Below, piece by piece: positions 11,601 through 32,000 of a stretch of DNA of 64,000 nt. Location: contig CM119264.1 in NCBI GenBank assembly GCA_051294375.1, positions 27,382,430 to 27,446,429 on the forward strand, given 5' to 3'. Source of the stretch: Paraspadella gotoi (Eukaryota; Chaetognatha). The notes below the pieces were generated by a model. That model ran no database searches. It worked only from the letters and a program-made list of their open reading frames with translations, and was not told the DNA's origin. The translations under genes were made by a program, and so were the position numbers. The first letter of the stretch is position 1. Every line of letters begins with the position of its first letter.

Positions 11601-13768
11601 TTTCAATATGAGGAAGTTATGGATATAGTAGTGTTATAGTGTTATAGAGTATGCTGCGAGAAAAATGAGGCCTAGTTCGTATATGATTCCTCAATCCTCA
11701 TATGATGGTATTTTTAGGCAAAAGAGCCTGGAGAAATTATCCGTGCATCGTGCAACACACCCATAGAAACTGTGAATCACTGCACAAAAAACAAAGTAAA
11801 TAAAACTCTTCCTTCTGGTAAAGTGAAAGTCAACATGGAATGAATGTAATACTTTATATCTGCCGTTTCACTTCAGCAAAGTTCCCACTGAAGGGTTTTT
11901 TTTATAATGAAGTTGAATCACCTTTCAAAATTCTAATATTTTTTAGGTTATAACTAATAACTCCAATTATACGAGAAAGATCAAATATTTGTTTTTTTAA
12001 CAATGATTTAGAATTTTCATGTTTTATTTATTTTATTTGCAAGTATTGCAAGAAAAGAAAGGATTCGGCAACAAAGAAACATTTCCAAGGATGTTGCCTC
12101 AGTTTTAAAGTCGAACAACAACCGGGAGAGTCAAGAAGTAAGACGATCTACGTTAAAAACCCGTTTAAATATCGTTGATTTGAGTTAAATATTAAATTTT
12201 GAACTGTACGATTGTAATCGTTAACCAGTCACGGGCGACTGCGTTCCTGATTGCGACGCATGCCAAAAAAAATCCGAAGAAGAGGGCGGTCTCCAGTATC
12301 GATGCGGGTATCAACATTTTAATTCGAAAAGTTTTATGTTGATTTACTTTGATTTTTTATGTCTCTCTTTTCTTTCCCAATCTTTCCTTTTCTCTTTTTT
12401 TTTTATTTATTCTCTTTTCTTTTCCTTTTTGCTTCCCTTTGTGTGATCTTTTTAGTTGCGCCGCGAGTACTCGAGGAGCAACTCTTGGCAAGGCACTTTT
12501 CTATCGCTCTGTAGGTCGGTCGGTATGTCAGTCCGTCCGTCCATCGGTCTGTCTCACTTGCGGTAATGCTCATTACTCGCTTATAGTTGCTCATTTGTTA
12601 AGAAGGGAAAAGTCCTCAAATCTAAGTGACTGCTAGCGCCGCCTTAAGGAAATCCTAAAACTGTAAGGAATAAAAGACAGAATTTGGATGCAGTGCATGT
12701 CATAAATACACGGGCTAAGAAAGTTATTGTAGTTATGTAGACATGTAGTCATTTTATGTTATGTTATGTCACGTAAAAATAAAGTCACTGCGGCGCAACA
12801 CTTTGGATGAACCGATCTTGTTTTTCTATCTTCCTATTTCCATTCGTATTTTTATCATGAACCCTTTTTTTCTCTTTTATTTTCTTCCTTTTCCCGTTTT
12901 CCCTTTTCATTTTGGTTTTGCGCGAGTACTCGCGGAGCAACTCTATATGTCACTTTTTGGTCATGTCGGTCGGTATGGTCTGCCTCAGTCTGGTCCCACT
13001 GTTAAAAATGCATATAATTTGCCTATAGTTAGTTGCTCATTTGTTGAGACAGAAAAAATTCCAAATCCAAAGGACTGCTAGCGCCGCCTTAAGGAATTCC
13101 TAAACCTATAAAGAATAAAAGGCGGAATTTTGCTGCAAAGTTAGTCATGTAATGTCATATCATATCATATTATGTGATCAAAGAAAAATATACGTGAAAA
13201 TAAAGTCACTGCGGCGCAACACATTGGAATTACCGTTCTTGTTTTTTTTCCTTTTCTCTTTTTACTTTATCGCTTCTTCCCCTTTCCTCCCTCTTTCTTT
13301 CCCCCCTCTTTCTTTTCTCCCTCTTTCTTTCCTCCCTCTTTTTTTCCTTCTCTTTCTTTCCTCCCTCTTTCTTTTCTCCCTCTTTCTTTCTTCCCTCTTT
13401 CTTTCCTCCCTCTTTCTTTCCTCCCTCTTTCTTTCCTTCTTTCCTTTTCTCTATTTTTATTTTTCGCCCCATTTTTCTTTCTGTTTTCTTAATTCCTCGT
13501 TCTATCCCTTCTCGTTTTTTTTTCTGTCATTTTCTCCTTCATCTGTTTCTTTTCTTTCCTTTCTTTTCATCGCAGAGGACTAGCTGCGTATCAAAATGAA
13601 TTGAACCCGACCGAAGAGGCGCTGGAAAACGAGAAGAATGCGCTGAAGAAGCAGGAGAACGAGACTGGAAAGGCTCGTCGAGATGCGTCCGGCGGTAGCT
13701 TCGTCTTCGTCGTCGTCCTCGCCGCCATCGTCCTTTCGGTCTTTTCGGTCGCTGACATTTATATCTAG
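8660..13768 (+). CDS. Secreted/GPI-type cysteine-rich repeat protein, unrecognised family
   Basis: Exons: 8660-8741, 9037-9078, 9473-9566, 10056-about 10138, 10731-10852, 11217-11269, 11718-11795, 12044-12137, 12229-12307, 13576-13768 (stop TAG). All phases close except between exons 4 and 5; a weak 16-base exon at 10574-10589 would restore frame and give about 311 residues. The N-terminus is a clear signal peptide (MKWALAIVATSLATILA). The body carries three related Cys blocks: C-x5-C, spacer, CC, spacer, then C-x3-C-x2/3-C with Asp before the middle Cys (FCIHDCEQC, FCVDDCEKDC, DCVPDCDAC). After a Glu/Lys-rich helix the chain ends in small residues (DASGGS) and a hydrophobic tail without a basic cytoplasmic end, which suggests a GPI signal. 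Likely an extracellular disulfide-rich protein; function unknown. It is convergent with the acyltransferase gene, 181 bases stop to stop. Confidence 0.75.
10436..10530. repeat. Perfect 24-bp inverted repeat with 47-base loop
   Basis: Bases 10436-10459 and 10507-10530 are exact reverse complements (left arm begins TTTAGTTTAGTATAAGG). The hairpin lies inside the intron between exons 4 and 5 of the cysteine-rich gene, exactly where the exon phases fail to close. It could be a miniature foldback element; a small-RNA hairpin is possible but the arms are unusually perfect. Confidence 0.8.
12455..12799 (+). mobile_element. MITE family A, copy 1 (TTGCGCC termini)
   Basis: Begins GTTGCGCCGCGAGTACTCG and ends CTGCGGCGCAACA, so the termini are inverted repeats. 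Two more copies share internal blocks, including GACTGCTAGCGCCGCC and a degenerate GTCGGTC run. It sits in the last intron of the cysteine-rich gene. There is no transposase frame, so it would be a non-autonomous element. Confidence 0.7.
12918..13220 (+). mobile_element. MITE family A, copy 2
   Basis: Starts TTGCGCGAGTACTCGCGG and ends CACTGCGGCGCAAC, in the same orientation as copy 1 and separated from it by about 120 bases in the same intron. Shared internal blocks include AGTTGCTCATTTGTT and CTAGCGCCGCCTTAAGGA. The two copies are diverged, so this is not a recent tandem duplication. Confidence 0.7.
13262..13450. repeat. Degenerate (CTTTCCTCCCTC)n pyrimidine array
   Basis: Roughly fourteen imperfect copies of a unit near 12 bases, alternating CTTTCTTTC and CTCCCTC. 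It immediately precedes the last exon of the cysteine-rich gene and extends into its polypyrimidine tract. Confidence 0.85.
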
Positions 13769-13949
13769 AGAAGCAATTTTTTGAGGGGTTGTGGAATTGA
13801 TACCTATTTGTTTTTACAATTGATATCTTTTCTAAAAGTTACGTTTAACGATTGGAAAATGTATGTATTAAAAGTTGTATTAAAAAGTCGTTAAAAATCT
13901 CTCGAGAATCAACTGCATAAAAATATTAAATAAGGAAGTAAGTTTTTTT

Positions 13950-16900
13950 TCATATTGCTAAAACGCTATTCTCCCGGTCGCCGACCAAACTTTGCTCCCA
14001 TTCTCCCACGATGGTCGAGCTCCAGCAAACGCAATAAGTCGCAAGAAAAACGACGCAGAATTCGTACAAATCTGTGGCGCCACTCGCTATGCCACTCGCC
14101 GTGCCATCCGCCGCGCCACTCGCCGCGCCAACAACTGCGCCACCAACGGCGTCGAAAAAGACTCGAATGACGCGGTGATTGGCGGCGAAAAAGCTGAACA
14201 TTCCGACGGCGGATGAGGCGAAGAGGATAGCGGCGGCGGCGTGGCGGAGTCGAGCGGCGGCGGGGGCGGACAAGGAGAGGGTGAGGCGGAGGTAAAGGGG
14301 GTGAGTCTGGATAAGGAAGGGGGAGGGTGAGGGAGTTGAGGTGGTGATTATGATGAATCGTTCGTCCACGTTGTCATTAAGAAAATTCCGTTTCGATTCA
14401 ACATCGAAATTTTATCAATTTCGCTGAATGATGATGATGATAATCATGACCATGATGATGATGACGATAATGATGATAATGATGACGACGATGATAATGA
14501 ATCTCCGCTAAAGTTTCTTCCCGACAATAACATTTTTCCGCACCGTCTCCACCTGAAATCTTTTGGCCGACGTTTCGGCCAAGATGCCGACAAAATTGAG
14601 GAGCGACCAGACGAGGATGAACTTCCTGCATCCGTGCCAGACGAAGATGTAGACGAAGCAGGCCAGAGTCGCCAGGAGTCGACGAGCCATTCCGAGGCGG
14701 GAGCCTCCAAGCGGGATGTAGATGTGGCGATGAAGGAAGTTGTAGAATCCTGGGTTGGTCACGTTTGAATTTTTTTCCCCATTTCATTTCATTTCATTTC
14801 ATTTCATTTCATTTCATTTCATTTCATTTCATTTCATTTCATTTCATTTCATTTCAATTTATTTCATTTCATTTCAATTTATTTCGTTTCAATTCATTTC
14901 ATTTCTTTTCTTTTCTTTTCTTTTCTTTTCTTTTCTTTTCTTTTCTTTTCTTTTCTTTTCTTTTCTTTTCTTTTCTTTTCTTTTCTTTTCTTTTCTTTTC
15001 TTTTCGTTTCTTTGATACTTTGCTTTTTGTCTTTTCCTTTCTTTTCTTACTTTTCTTACTTTACTTTTCTTTTCCATTTTTTTTATTTCTTGGTTTTTCC
15101 TTAAATTGCTTAACCGACGACCTTTGTCAAAGTTCTTCCACATGTCCGAGTAGAGAACGACCCTGGCGGGACATTTGGGCGGAGAGGGCGCCACCACCCC
15201 GTCGACGGAGGCGAGGAGCCGATGTGAAGCGAAGACGAGGAGATATTTGACGTAAAAAGAACTGACCTGAGATGGAAGAAGGAGGAGAGGAGGAGGAGGA
15301 GGGAGGGAAGGGGGAGAAAGGGGAGGAAGGGGGATAGAGTGGGAGAGGAGAGAAAAAGGTGAATGAGGATAGATGATGAGGATAGAAAAGGGGGGGGTAG
15401 AAAGGGGGATAGAAAGGGAGGGAGATGAGAAAAAGGGGAAGAAGAAGGAAGAGTGGAAGGAGACATCGTGAGAAAATTTGTTGATTTAATTTTAAAGAAA
15501 ATTTATAGGAAATTGAAATATTTATAATACAGACTTTTACAAATTACAATCACGACATTTATCATCACGAGACTTTAAATTACGTAATTTAAAATCACAA
15601 TCTTTACAATCAAGAGATTTAAATACATAACTGATTAAACGGTATAAATTAATACGGTTTCAGATGTCGTCATACGAGCTCACATGAGGTAAGTAAAATT
15701 CAGAAGAGGTCGCTGACCCAAAAAGAGCATCGCTACAATTACAACACTTACGATGACAACATTTACATTCTCAAAACAACCTCCCGAGGATTCCTCTCTC
15801 CTCACTCCTCACTTCCTCACTCCTCACTCCTCACCCGCCAAGAAGCCGACGGAAGCGAGATCCCTCAACCCCAGCATCTTCAACATCACCTCGTCCGTCA
15901 GGAGGACGTTGGAGAAGAGGAGATGGAGTGAGGCTTCGAGTAGGAGGAAGAGGAGGATAAGGTGAAGCAGTCGAAGGAGGAAGAGGAAGAGGAAAGGAAA
16001 GGAAGTGGGCGTGGCCTTCTGTCTTTCGTTTTTCGTTTTCGTAAATTTGAAAAAATCTTCGTAGAGAAGAAAAGGACCGACGAAGAAAAGAGGAAGATAA
16101 AAATTGTAGGAGAAAAGATCGAGGAAGGAGCAGAAGATGTCGTCGTTGTTGTCGTTGTCTTCGTGGTCGTTTTCGTCGTCGTGGTCATCGTGATTTTCTT
16201 CGCGAATTCTTTTCCTTTTCCGCAGCCGAATTCTTTTGTCTTCGTCGTCGTCGTCGTCTTCCTCTTTCCTCTCCTCCCTTAAATCTTCTTCCTCCCTCCT
16301 CTTCCTCTTCCTCCTCCTCTCCATCTTCCAACAGGCGTAACTTATTCCCCGATTCAGAGTCAAGGTGAAACTGATCGTCCAGAAATACCAGGTGACTGGA
16401 TGCCAGGCGAAGAGGCCTGACGAAGGAAGGAAGGAGACGGCGAGGAGCGTCGAGAGATTCACGCCCCAAATGAGTGGGAGGGGATTGATTGACTGTTTTT
16501 TTTAAAAAAAAGTTTTTTAAATTAATATTTTATTTAATATTTTACTTAATATTTTTTTTATTTTATATGTAAACTCAATTTTTTTCTTAATACTCTATCA
16601 TAATTTACATACATGTTTAAATTATATTTTACGTAATATTTACTTTAAATTTTACTTAATATTTTGTGATAATTAATTATTTCAACTAACCATGCTCAAA
16701 CCGCCGCAAATGACGATGACGACGAAAACGACGACGCCGACGTGCAGACAGACCGGTACAAATCCCAAAATATAAGTTAAAGTCGCCAAACAAAAGACAC
16801 CAAGAATCGAATTTCTTCCGCGAGATGTCAGCGGCGAACGGTGGAGGAAATTAGACAAAAGAACATGACCCGCGTAGAATGGAAGGAGGGTTGAGACCAG

Positions 16901-17419
16901 GAGTTTGAAGACTTCGTATTCCGTGTTGTGGGTTTCCTTTGGAAGGGAAGGGAAGGGAATGGAAGGGAAAGGAAGAGAAGTGAAGGCAGGGAAGGGTAGG
17001 GAAGAGAAGGGAAGGGAAAGGAAGGGAAGGGAAGGGAAGGGAAGGGAAGGGTAGGCAGGGAAGGGTAGGGAAGAGAAGGGAGGGGAAGGGAAAGGAAGGG
17101 AAGGGAAGGGAAGGGAAGGAAAAGGAAGGGAAGGGAAGGGAAAGGAAGGGAAGGGAAGCAAAGTGAAATGTTGAACCATCATTGGTTCCCCTTTTCTTAT
17201 CACAATTCGACCTCACCTTTCAAAACTCACCCTGAAAGGCCCGACGCTTCTCCAAACGCCCGTCGAGGGTCGGAACGGCCATTTGTCGGCGGCGGCGTTC
17301 TCGGCGTCTTTTACGGCGTCGGCGTCGGCGTCGAAGGGGACGTCGGCGACGATGGCCGCGACGTCATCGGCGCGACGACGAAAAACGAGAGAAGACAAAA
17401 CGAAGACGCGATGAGTCAT
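13950..17419 (-). CDS. HHAT: HHAT/GUP1-like MBOAT membrane acyltransferase
   Basis: Exons: 17419-17231, 16936-16691, 16492-15835, 15732-15684, 15261-15122, 14749-14553, 14306-13950; all phases close, giving 611 residues. MBOAT hallmarks: NFYLPLFFVGPFLLYEDF (about residue 250-270 region), SDMWKNFDKG with Asp426, HRHIYIPLGGSRLG, and the active-site FVWHG with His466. These align in order with human HHAT, whose catalytic residues are an equivalent Asp and His. Family members acylate proteins (HHAT palmitoylates Hedgehog N-termini in the ER); which substrate applies here is unknown. Odd: exon 3 carries a Lys/Arg/Glu/Asp-rich low-complexity insert (about 16310-16120) between two membrane segments, read through in frame and absent from HHAT. 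Small exon 4 (49 bases) is required for phase. The start chosen is the first ATG, after an upstream in-frame GTG. Confidence 0.85.
14415..14505. repeat. Degenerate (GAT)n/(GATAAT)n in HHAT-like intron
   Basis: Runs of GATGATGAT and GATAATGATGAC fill most of the intron between exons 6 and 7 of the acyltransferase gene. Confidence 0.8.
14777..15006. repeat. (TTTCA)n passing into (TTTTC)n pentanucleotide satellite
   Basis: A pentamer array starts as TTTCA (about 14782-14900), acquires TTTCAATTTA variants, then becomes homogeneous TTTTC (about 14901-15004). It lies in the intron between exons 5 and 6 of the acyltransferase gene. Confidence 0.95.
16938..17160. repeat. (GGGAA)n satellite
   Basis: About 40 imperfect GGGAA/GGGAAA units with a larger duplicated block containing GGTAGGGAAGAGAAGGG. 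It abuts the acceptor of exon 2 of the acyltransferase gene (exon starts at 16936), so on the coding strand it forms a long TTCCC pyrimidine tract. Confidence 0.95.
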
Positions 17420-25509
<8,090 letters not shown>

Positions 25510-26105
25510 TTCCTACTGTCGCCGTTGGCGTCGCAATCGACGAAAATCAGCAACAACCTTCAAACCTTTCCCTTTTTTTTCTCTCTCTGTCTCACTCTCG
25601 TTTGTAAAAGAAATGTAACTGCCCAGTGGACTTCATAATACACTAAATTAATCCTCACATTATCGAGGAAAAGCACAACTAAGCCGTCATTAGGTTTCTT
25701 AGTTTTGCGGAATTAGAACTTTATTTTTTTAGAGGCGAGCTATTAGTTTATTACTATATTAAAATAATGGCTTAATAATCAGAGTACGGTCAAACGATAA
25801 TTATTGTAAGTAGAATGTAGAAGATGGAAGAATAGAGAAAAGAAAAACATGAGTTTTTTAACGATTGTTATAATCAAACAAATGTCAACTTCAAAGATAA
25901 TATATTACAATTGAAAAATTTTTTTATGTTTGATATTTCACGTAAATACAACACATAGATAATGAAATTAGAAATAAATCAAGCCGTGCCTGAACTAAAT
26001 TGATTGAAAAACTTTTACAATATTTTTGTTAGATTAGATATATGTACAAAAGAAAACAAAAGAACCGTCAGCATCTTCTTCATGTTGTCGTCGTTGTTGT
26101 TATTC

Positions 26106-27664
26106 TCAGACTCTCTCGAAACTACCTCGACTGTTGATCCAGAGAAAGACGAGGACAGAAGCGATGATGAGCATCGGACCCGTAGGAAGTTGAAAGTAGA
26201 AGGAAAGTCCGAAGACTCGATCGTTAATGTTATTCCCCATGTCGATGAACCTGGGATTTAATGGGGTAAATCGATAAGAGATTTGGGCGCTATTTTGCGA
26301 AAGTGGCACATTTCCGTTCCTCATCCTTGAATTAATTTGAATTTTGATATTCAATTTTAATTTTTTTACTTAATATTTAATTTAATCCTTAACCCAAATA
26401 CTAATCTTGGTTTTAATGCAAACCTAATTTCCTCATCCTAATATTAGGGGTAATTTTAATTAGTCTAGTACCCTCAGAAAAAAATTTAATACTATAATTT
26501 ATTTTTACGATAGATTATATTAATGCTGTATACATTAGCAATTAAATTTCATCGGCTATGGCTATAATATATACCTAATATATCCTTTAACCAAATATTT
26601 AACTTATTCGAACTGCCCGATAACTTACCTGATGCCGTAGTACCAGGCGCCGGCGCCGCCGAAGACGCTGACTTGAATGACGACCATGAGTCCGGAGATC
26701 AACAGCATCCAGGCTGCGGCCTTTGTTCGTTTGATGTTGAAAGCCTTTGATGGGGAAAGTTAAAAAAATATTTAAAATACTTGGATGACTTTTTATAAGG
26801 TACTTTAGACAATAGATATCGTTATTATATTTCGTCGCTATAGTCGTAATAATAATAATCATTAATAATTTTCGTATAATCGGTCTCACGCGTGTGTATT
26901 CCATGATCAACAATACGATGCTGAAGAAAGTCATTGCGATAGAAAACATTGCCGCCAATTGACAAACGAAAAGCCTAGAAAAAGAAATATTAATAATAAT
27001 ATTGATATAAAACGAAGAATATAAAAGTGGCCGCTTAATGAGCCTCACCAAATGGGCGTCTTCATGAATTTTCCGGAATCGTAAAAGCGACAATCGACCC
27101 ACCAGTTCGGATCTCCGCAGTCCTGGAAACATTTATATTACGTGATCTCGGTTATCCATATTCAGTTATTCACTGCATGCTTTCTGCATAGTTTCTTTCC
27201 TCACACATGAATGAACTTCATTAGATTTGGGAGACGGTCAGATCGCAAAGAACACGACCGGTCATCTCAATAAAATAACAAGGGCATTGAATTGGGAACA
27301 CAATGCTAACTCGGCACACTGTGATGCTTTAATTATATATTGCGTCTTTCAGGTGTTTCCGTGTGCCTTGACTCTTTTAAGCTAAATTTAATCGCCGTGA
27401 AAAAGCATTATCTCTGATATTGACCAATGACCAAACCGCCAATTTGACACCAGGACGTCGTGCTTGTCATGAAAGTTTCCAGGTCGACCGACTCACCGCG
27501 AACAAACCGTCGTGTCTGTGCTTGGTCATGCCCGGTCTGTCCAGCCAAATCGCCCACCAGGGGGCGATGGAGCAGATGGCGTCCAAGCAGAAGGCGACGA
27601 CGGAAAAGACCAACGCCACCGAAATCTGGTTCACGAGTTTCTGGTCTCCGTTGGTGACCCTCAT
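26106..27664 (-). CDS. Claudin/PMP22/Clc-like four-transmembrane protein
   Basis: Exons: 27664-27497, 27122-27049, 26974-26890, 26744-26629, 26250-26106; all phases close to 195 residues. Four hydrophobic segments: about 14-37, then FVCQLAAMFSIAMTFFSIVLLI, MLLISGLMVVIQVSVF and MLIIASVLVFLWI. The first loop has the claudin-superfamily pattern W-W-x-x-W (36-40), G53-L54-F55, then C58 and C67, the position of the conserved loop disulfide. Such proteins make cell-cell junctions or modulate channels; which applies cannot be said. A longer start 19 codons upstream (27721) is in frame; the later one gives the usual short cytoplasmic N-terminus. It is convergent with the EF-hand gene: AATAAA at 25973 (plus) and its complement at 25720 imply overlapping 3' ends if used. 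Confidence 0.82.
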
Positions 27665-29085
27665 TTTGGCTCCAGTCGGAGTAAGGTCGGGTGAGTTTAG
27701 AGTCAGGTGGAGTCCGAACAAATCGGGTAAGTTTAGTATGAATGTATTGAATACGTTTCACTTTTACTTTTTCTGGTTGAATAAAATTATAATTAAAGTT
27801 TTTTTTCCAATTTACGATGAATCATTAACAAAATTAATCTTTATTAGTTTGAGGTAATAGTTAAGGAATAACGACTATTATTTCACAATAAAATAAACGC
27901 GATAGTGATTCTTCTCAGGGATCGCCGCTGTCATTATTCTCCTTTGACGGCTTTTCATTTGTTAAATAAAGTAATAGCTTTCTTCTTTAAAATTATAAAA
28001 CTTATGTTACGTTTCTTGACGTTAATTATATATCATCGAAATAAAGATGGAAGGCCTTTTTTTGTTCGGAATGAAAATGCTCGATTTCTGATTGGTTGTT
28101 TTGTTCACAGAAGCGGTTTCTGATTGGTTGAACGAACTGTGGAAAAAGGTAAGTCCCTCCCAGGTAGGGGCACGAAAAACAGGTTTTTGATTTTAACCGT
28201 TGATCTTTTGTTGATAAAGAATGAATGAGTTGGCTGCAACTCCCCTCTCCGAAAAAAAAACAAAAAACAAAACAAAACAAAAAAACAAAATGGTATCGAA
28301 GAAAGAACAAGACGAATGGTCCTCATTTACGTATTTATTAATATTGTTTTAATATCAATCTTTGATTCTTTATGCATGTTGATCTGGGTTATTAAAACCC
28401 TTTTTGATCAATCTCACTGTTTGTTTGAGACATCATTTAACTAACTTTTATTGTAGCCATGAACGTGGTTAATAATTATTCAACTGTAAATATAAAAGGG
28501 AAGATGTTTTACAAATGAGAATAATAGTAAAGATCTAAGTATCGTCTGGTTATGTTTTCGTTAGGTTTTAATACCCGATTAGAAATATAATTAATTGAGT
28601 AATGATGGGAAAACTAAAAGCTCAAGAAAGCTGATTTCGTTTAATTAACATATTGATTCGTCGTTCTCTTCGAGTCTAAAAGAAATGAATTAATATAAAT
28701 AAACATTAATTTTTGAGACGAGAAGACAATTTAATCTCCTGTGATTCTGATTGGTCGGATTCACGGGTCACGTGACCGAAACCGAGGGCGAATCGAACCT
28801 TGTTTCATGTCAGATGAATCATCGCCAACTCGTTCTGAAAGAACTTTTCGAACTAAAACTTGTTGAAGAAAAAAGAAAAAACAAATTTCAAGTCGATTTG
28901 TTTAGAAGAAAAACTGACTGTTTCGAATCGTTTAGTTTTCCCATAAATTTCATGCCGATTTAAATTATTATTCTTCATAATATAATATGTTTGTAATGTA
29001 TTTTAAAAGAATTAAAAGGAAATCCTTCTTTTCGCTTTCACACTTTTACAGATTGCAACTATAATCCGGAAAGAATCAATCAAAA
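27665..29085. promoter_or_regulatory. Candidate bidirectional promoter, claudin-like (-) and P450 (+)
   Basis: The two genes diverge from this 1.4 kb. It contains the phrase CTGATTGGTT twice (ATTGG at 28091 and 28123) and CTGATTGGTC once (28750), followed by a perfect 12-base palindrome GGTCACGTGACC at 28766-28777. CCAAT and CACGTG are the known NF-Y and bHLH-type (USF/Myc) cores. The rest is AT-rich with no exon. Confidence 0.4.
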
Positions 29086-32000
29086 ATGTCGCTCATTTGT
29101 CGACCACTACAACGACTGCTCCTCTCTTTCTCCCCCTTCCCTTCCCCACTTCCCTGCTCCTCTTCCCCACTCCCCTGCTCCTCTTTAACGGCAAGTCGCT
29201 CCACCACTGACGCCGCTTTGAGCTCCACCTCCGCCGAGATAGAACCCGCTTACGGATTCGACTCCGCTGAATTCTCGACGGCCAAACCTTTCACTTGTAT
29301 TCCGGGTCCGAGGTCCGTTCCATTCTTCGGTTCCACATTCGCGTATCGACCCTTCGGAGATCTTGACCCTTTCGACGCAATGGCGAGGTTTGATAAAAAG
29401 TTAATTTTGTCCATAATTATTTAATAAGGAAGCTGCATTGTCTTCTTATTTTTGACGGCCTGTGATAGTTTTTAAGTCCCTAGTCCCTAGTACTAACCTT
29501 GCGAGTTTTTGAGGGAGAATATTCAAAATAGTACTTTGTTTCTTTATTAATATTTTTAACAATTCATATTGTGTTTTGTTTTTCTTTTCGTTGCCTTTCA
29601 AGTTTAGTTTTTATTGTTTACAAACAAAGATTCTTTTAATTAAAAACAGTAAAGTTTATGAATACTTGCAACCTTATATTCGAAACAGGTCCGATATTTG
29701 AAATAAAGAATAGTTGTTTGTAAACAATAAAAACTTAGTTTTCTATACATTTGATATTCATTCACTTGCGCGAAAGCATCAGATTGGGAATTGTAGTGAT
29801 GATAAAATTGTAACTATAGTATAGAAAATAAGCGATAATAGTGGGCGAAATATTTCAGAGGAACCGCGTTTGAGAATCGATACGGAAAGATAATCCGCAC
29901 CCACGTTCCTTGGATCGGGATGAAGAACATCGTGACTCTGTTGGACCCGGCCGATTGCGAGATCGTCTACAGGAACGAAGGTTACGTTGTCTTGGCTTTT
30001 TTTTTAGCTAATCAATAACAGTAGCATAACTTTGCGTTTGATAGATTGGACTCTGCTGAATGTTTTTTTCATGTTTAGAAAACGAAACTGCAAGGAAAGT
30101 AATGTATTAATAACGTCCCAAGAACGTCCCTCGAATTACGACAATATGCAAATAAGATTTAACAGTAACTCTATAATCCCCTTAGGCAAAATCCCCTATC
30201 GCCCTCCTTACTCTGTCCTCAAGATCTACCGCGAAGAGAAGAAGCAAAGTCTCGGTCTCTTTCTCTCCAACGATTCCCATTGGTGGCGCCTCCGTCAACC
30301 GCTCAACAAGACGATGATGCGCGCCAACGCCGCTTATCCTTATTTGGAGATTCAGTCGCCGGTTGGGGACGAGTTGGTGGAGAAAATAGGGAGGGAGGCG
30401 GAAAAGTGGAACGGTCGATATCCGGAGGTCATGGAGGTACAAGAAGCGTGGCGCAGGTTTGATTGATTGATTTATTTATTGGTTGATTCGAATTAATTTG
30501 TTTTATCGATTGAAGGATCAATAGAATGTCTGATTTAAATTGGTTAATCTTTCGATGTTTAGTTATTCATGTTGATGCGTTTGTAATAAAATAATTTCTA
30601 AGAATAGAATTAAAAATGAATTTGAATTTTCGAGCAGAATGATGAACCTATTGCTTATATAAGAGGGTATATTCTCCTAAGATAATAGACTCATTTAGAT
30701 TTAATACTGTAATATGTAAATGAGATTGAGAAATTAAATCTCATTTAAGATCATATTAAATAATCATCTTTGACACTTACAAGTGACAACAACAGGTAAT
30801 GAATCGTTGGGCCTTGGAGTCCGTTTGCGCTGTGGTCTTTGATCGTCGTCTCGGTTGCATGGACCCCAATTTGCCCAAAGATGCCTGGCAACAAAAGTTC
30901 ATAGACACCGTTCTCGGTGCGACCCAAAACGTTACCAGCCTCTCGCTTGATCCAACGGTCAGAATGGCCAAGAGTTTGGGATACAAAACTAAGAGATGGA
31001 AGCTCATGGAAGAACAGATGAGGTTAGTTTTGTGACATTAGTCAGTTGTCATACTTTTTTTCTGCGTTTAACTATATAATCATATAATCTATTAATTAAT
31101 TGTATAAAAGTAAAAAAAATGATTTTTATTTATTTTTTTTTTGTTTATGAAAATTTGCAATTTACTTGTTTTACTATTTTATATTTTTATATTTTATGGA
31201 GGATTTAGTATTTAATCTATATTATTTAATCAAATATATATTACTTTCTTTCTTAAAAATGTTTTATTTATCTAATAATTATATTTTTCACAGTTACATC
31301 GATTCTGCGACCATCGACCTGATTCAGGAGACAAAGACTCGACTTGAAGCAAATCCGGACGCGGAGGGCAACAGCAAACGCTTTCTGCCCCAACTTCTCG
31401 CCGTAGAAGGCTTCAGTACGGAAGTATGTGAAATTGTCAATAGCTGTTTATTATCAAAGGGAAATGATTTATCATGTACCAATTCCTCATTTCCGTTTTA
31501 GGATAAGATTTCTGTCATTTTTGATATTATTATGGCTTCCATTGCCACAACTACATATTCCTTGTCCAGACTGCTCTTTTTGCTGGCCAAACATCCGGAC
31601 AAGCAGGTGGGTGAAGCGTGATTATTTTTGCGGCGATTTAAATATCACATTTAAGAAAGAATGAGAATTTAAAATTAGAAATTCTATTTAGAATATATAT
31701 ACATTTTTCAAATTTTACTCCCTTCGCCAGGAAAAACTTTTAATTGAACTCAACGCAGAAGTTGGTTCTCCTGGTTCGCCAATCACTCCAACTACTCTGT
31801 CCAAACTTGATTACTTGAAAGTAACCAATGGGGCAACGATGCTGCTATTAAATCTATTATCATAAAACAAGTTTTAAAACTGTACTTGGCTCAATGCTAA
31901 GCTTACTGAGGATACTGATTATTACGGTTTGGGATGAGGTCCCGAGATGGATGAGAGAAGATAAATAAAAAATGATTTAAAAAAAAAGTAAATAAATAAT

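Noticed and set aside
14889-15197. Lys-Arg-Lys-Glu frame over the (TTTTC)n array
   Set aside because: A pentanucleotide repeat translation overlapping the acyltransferase exon in another frame.
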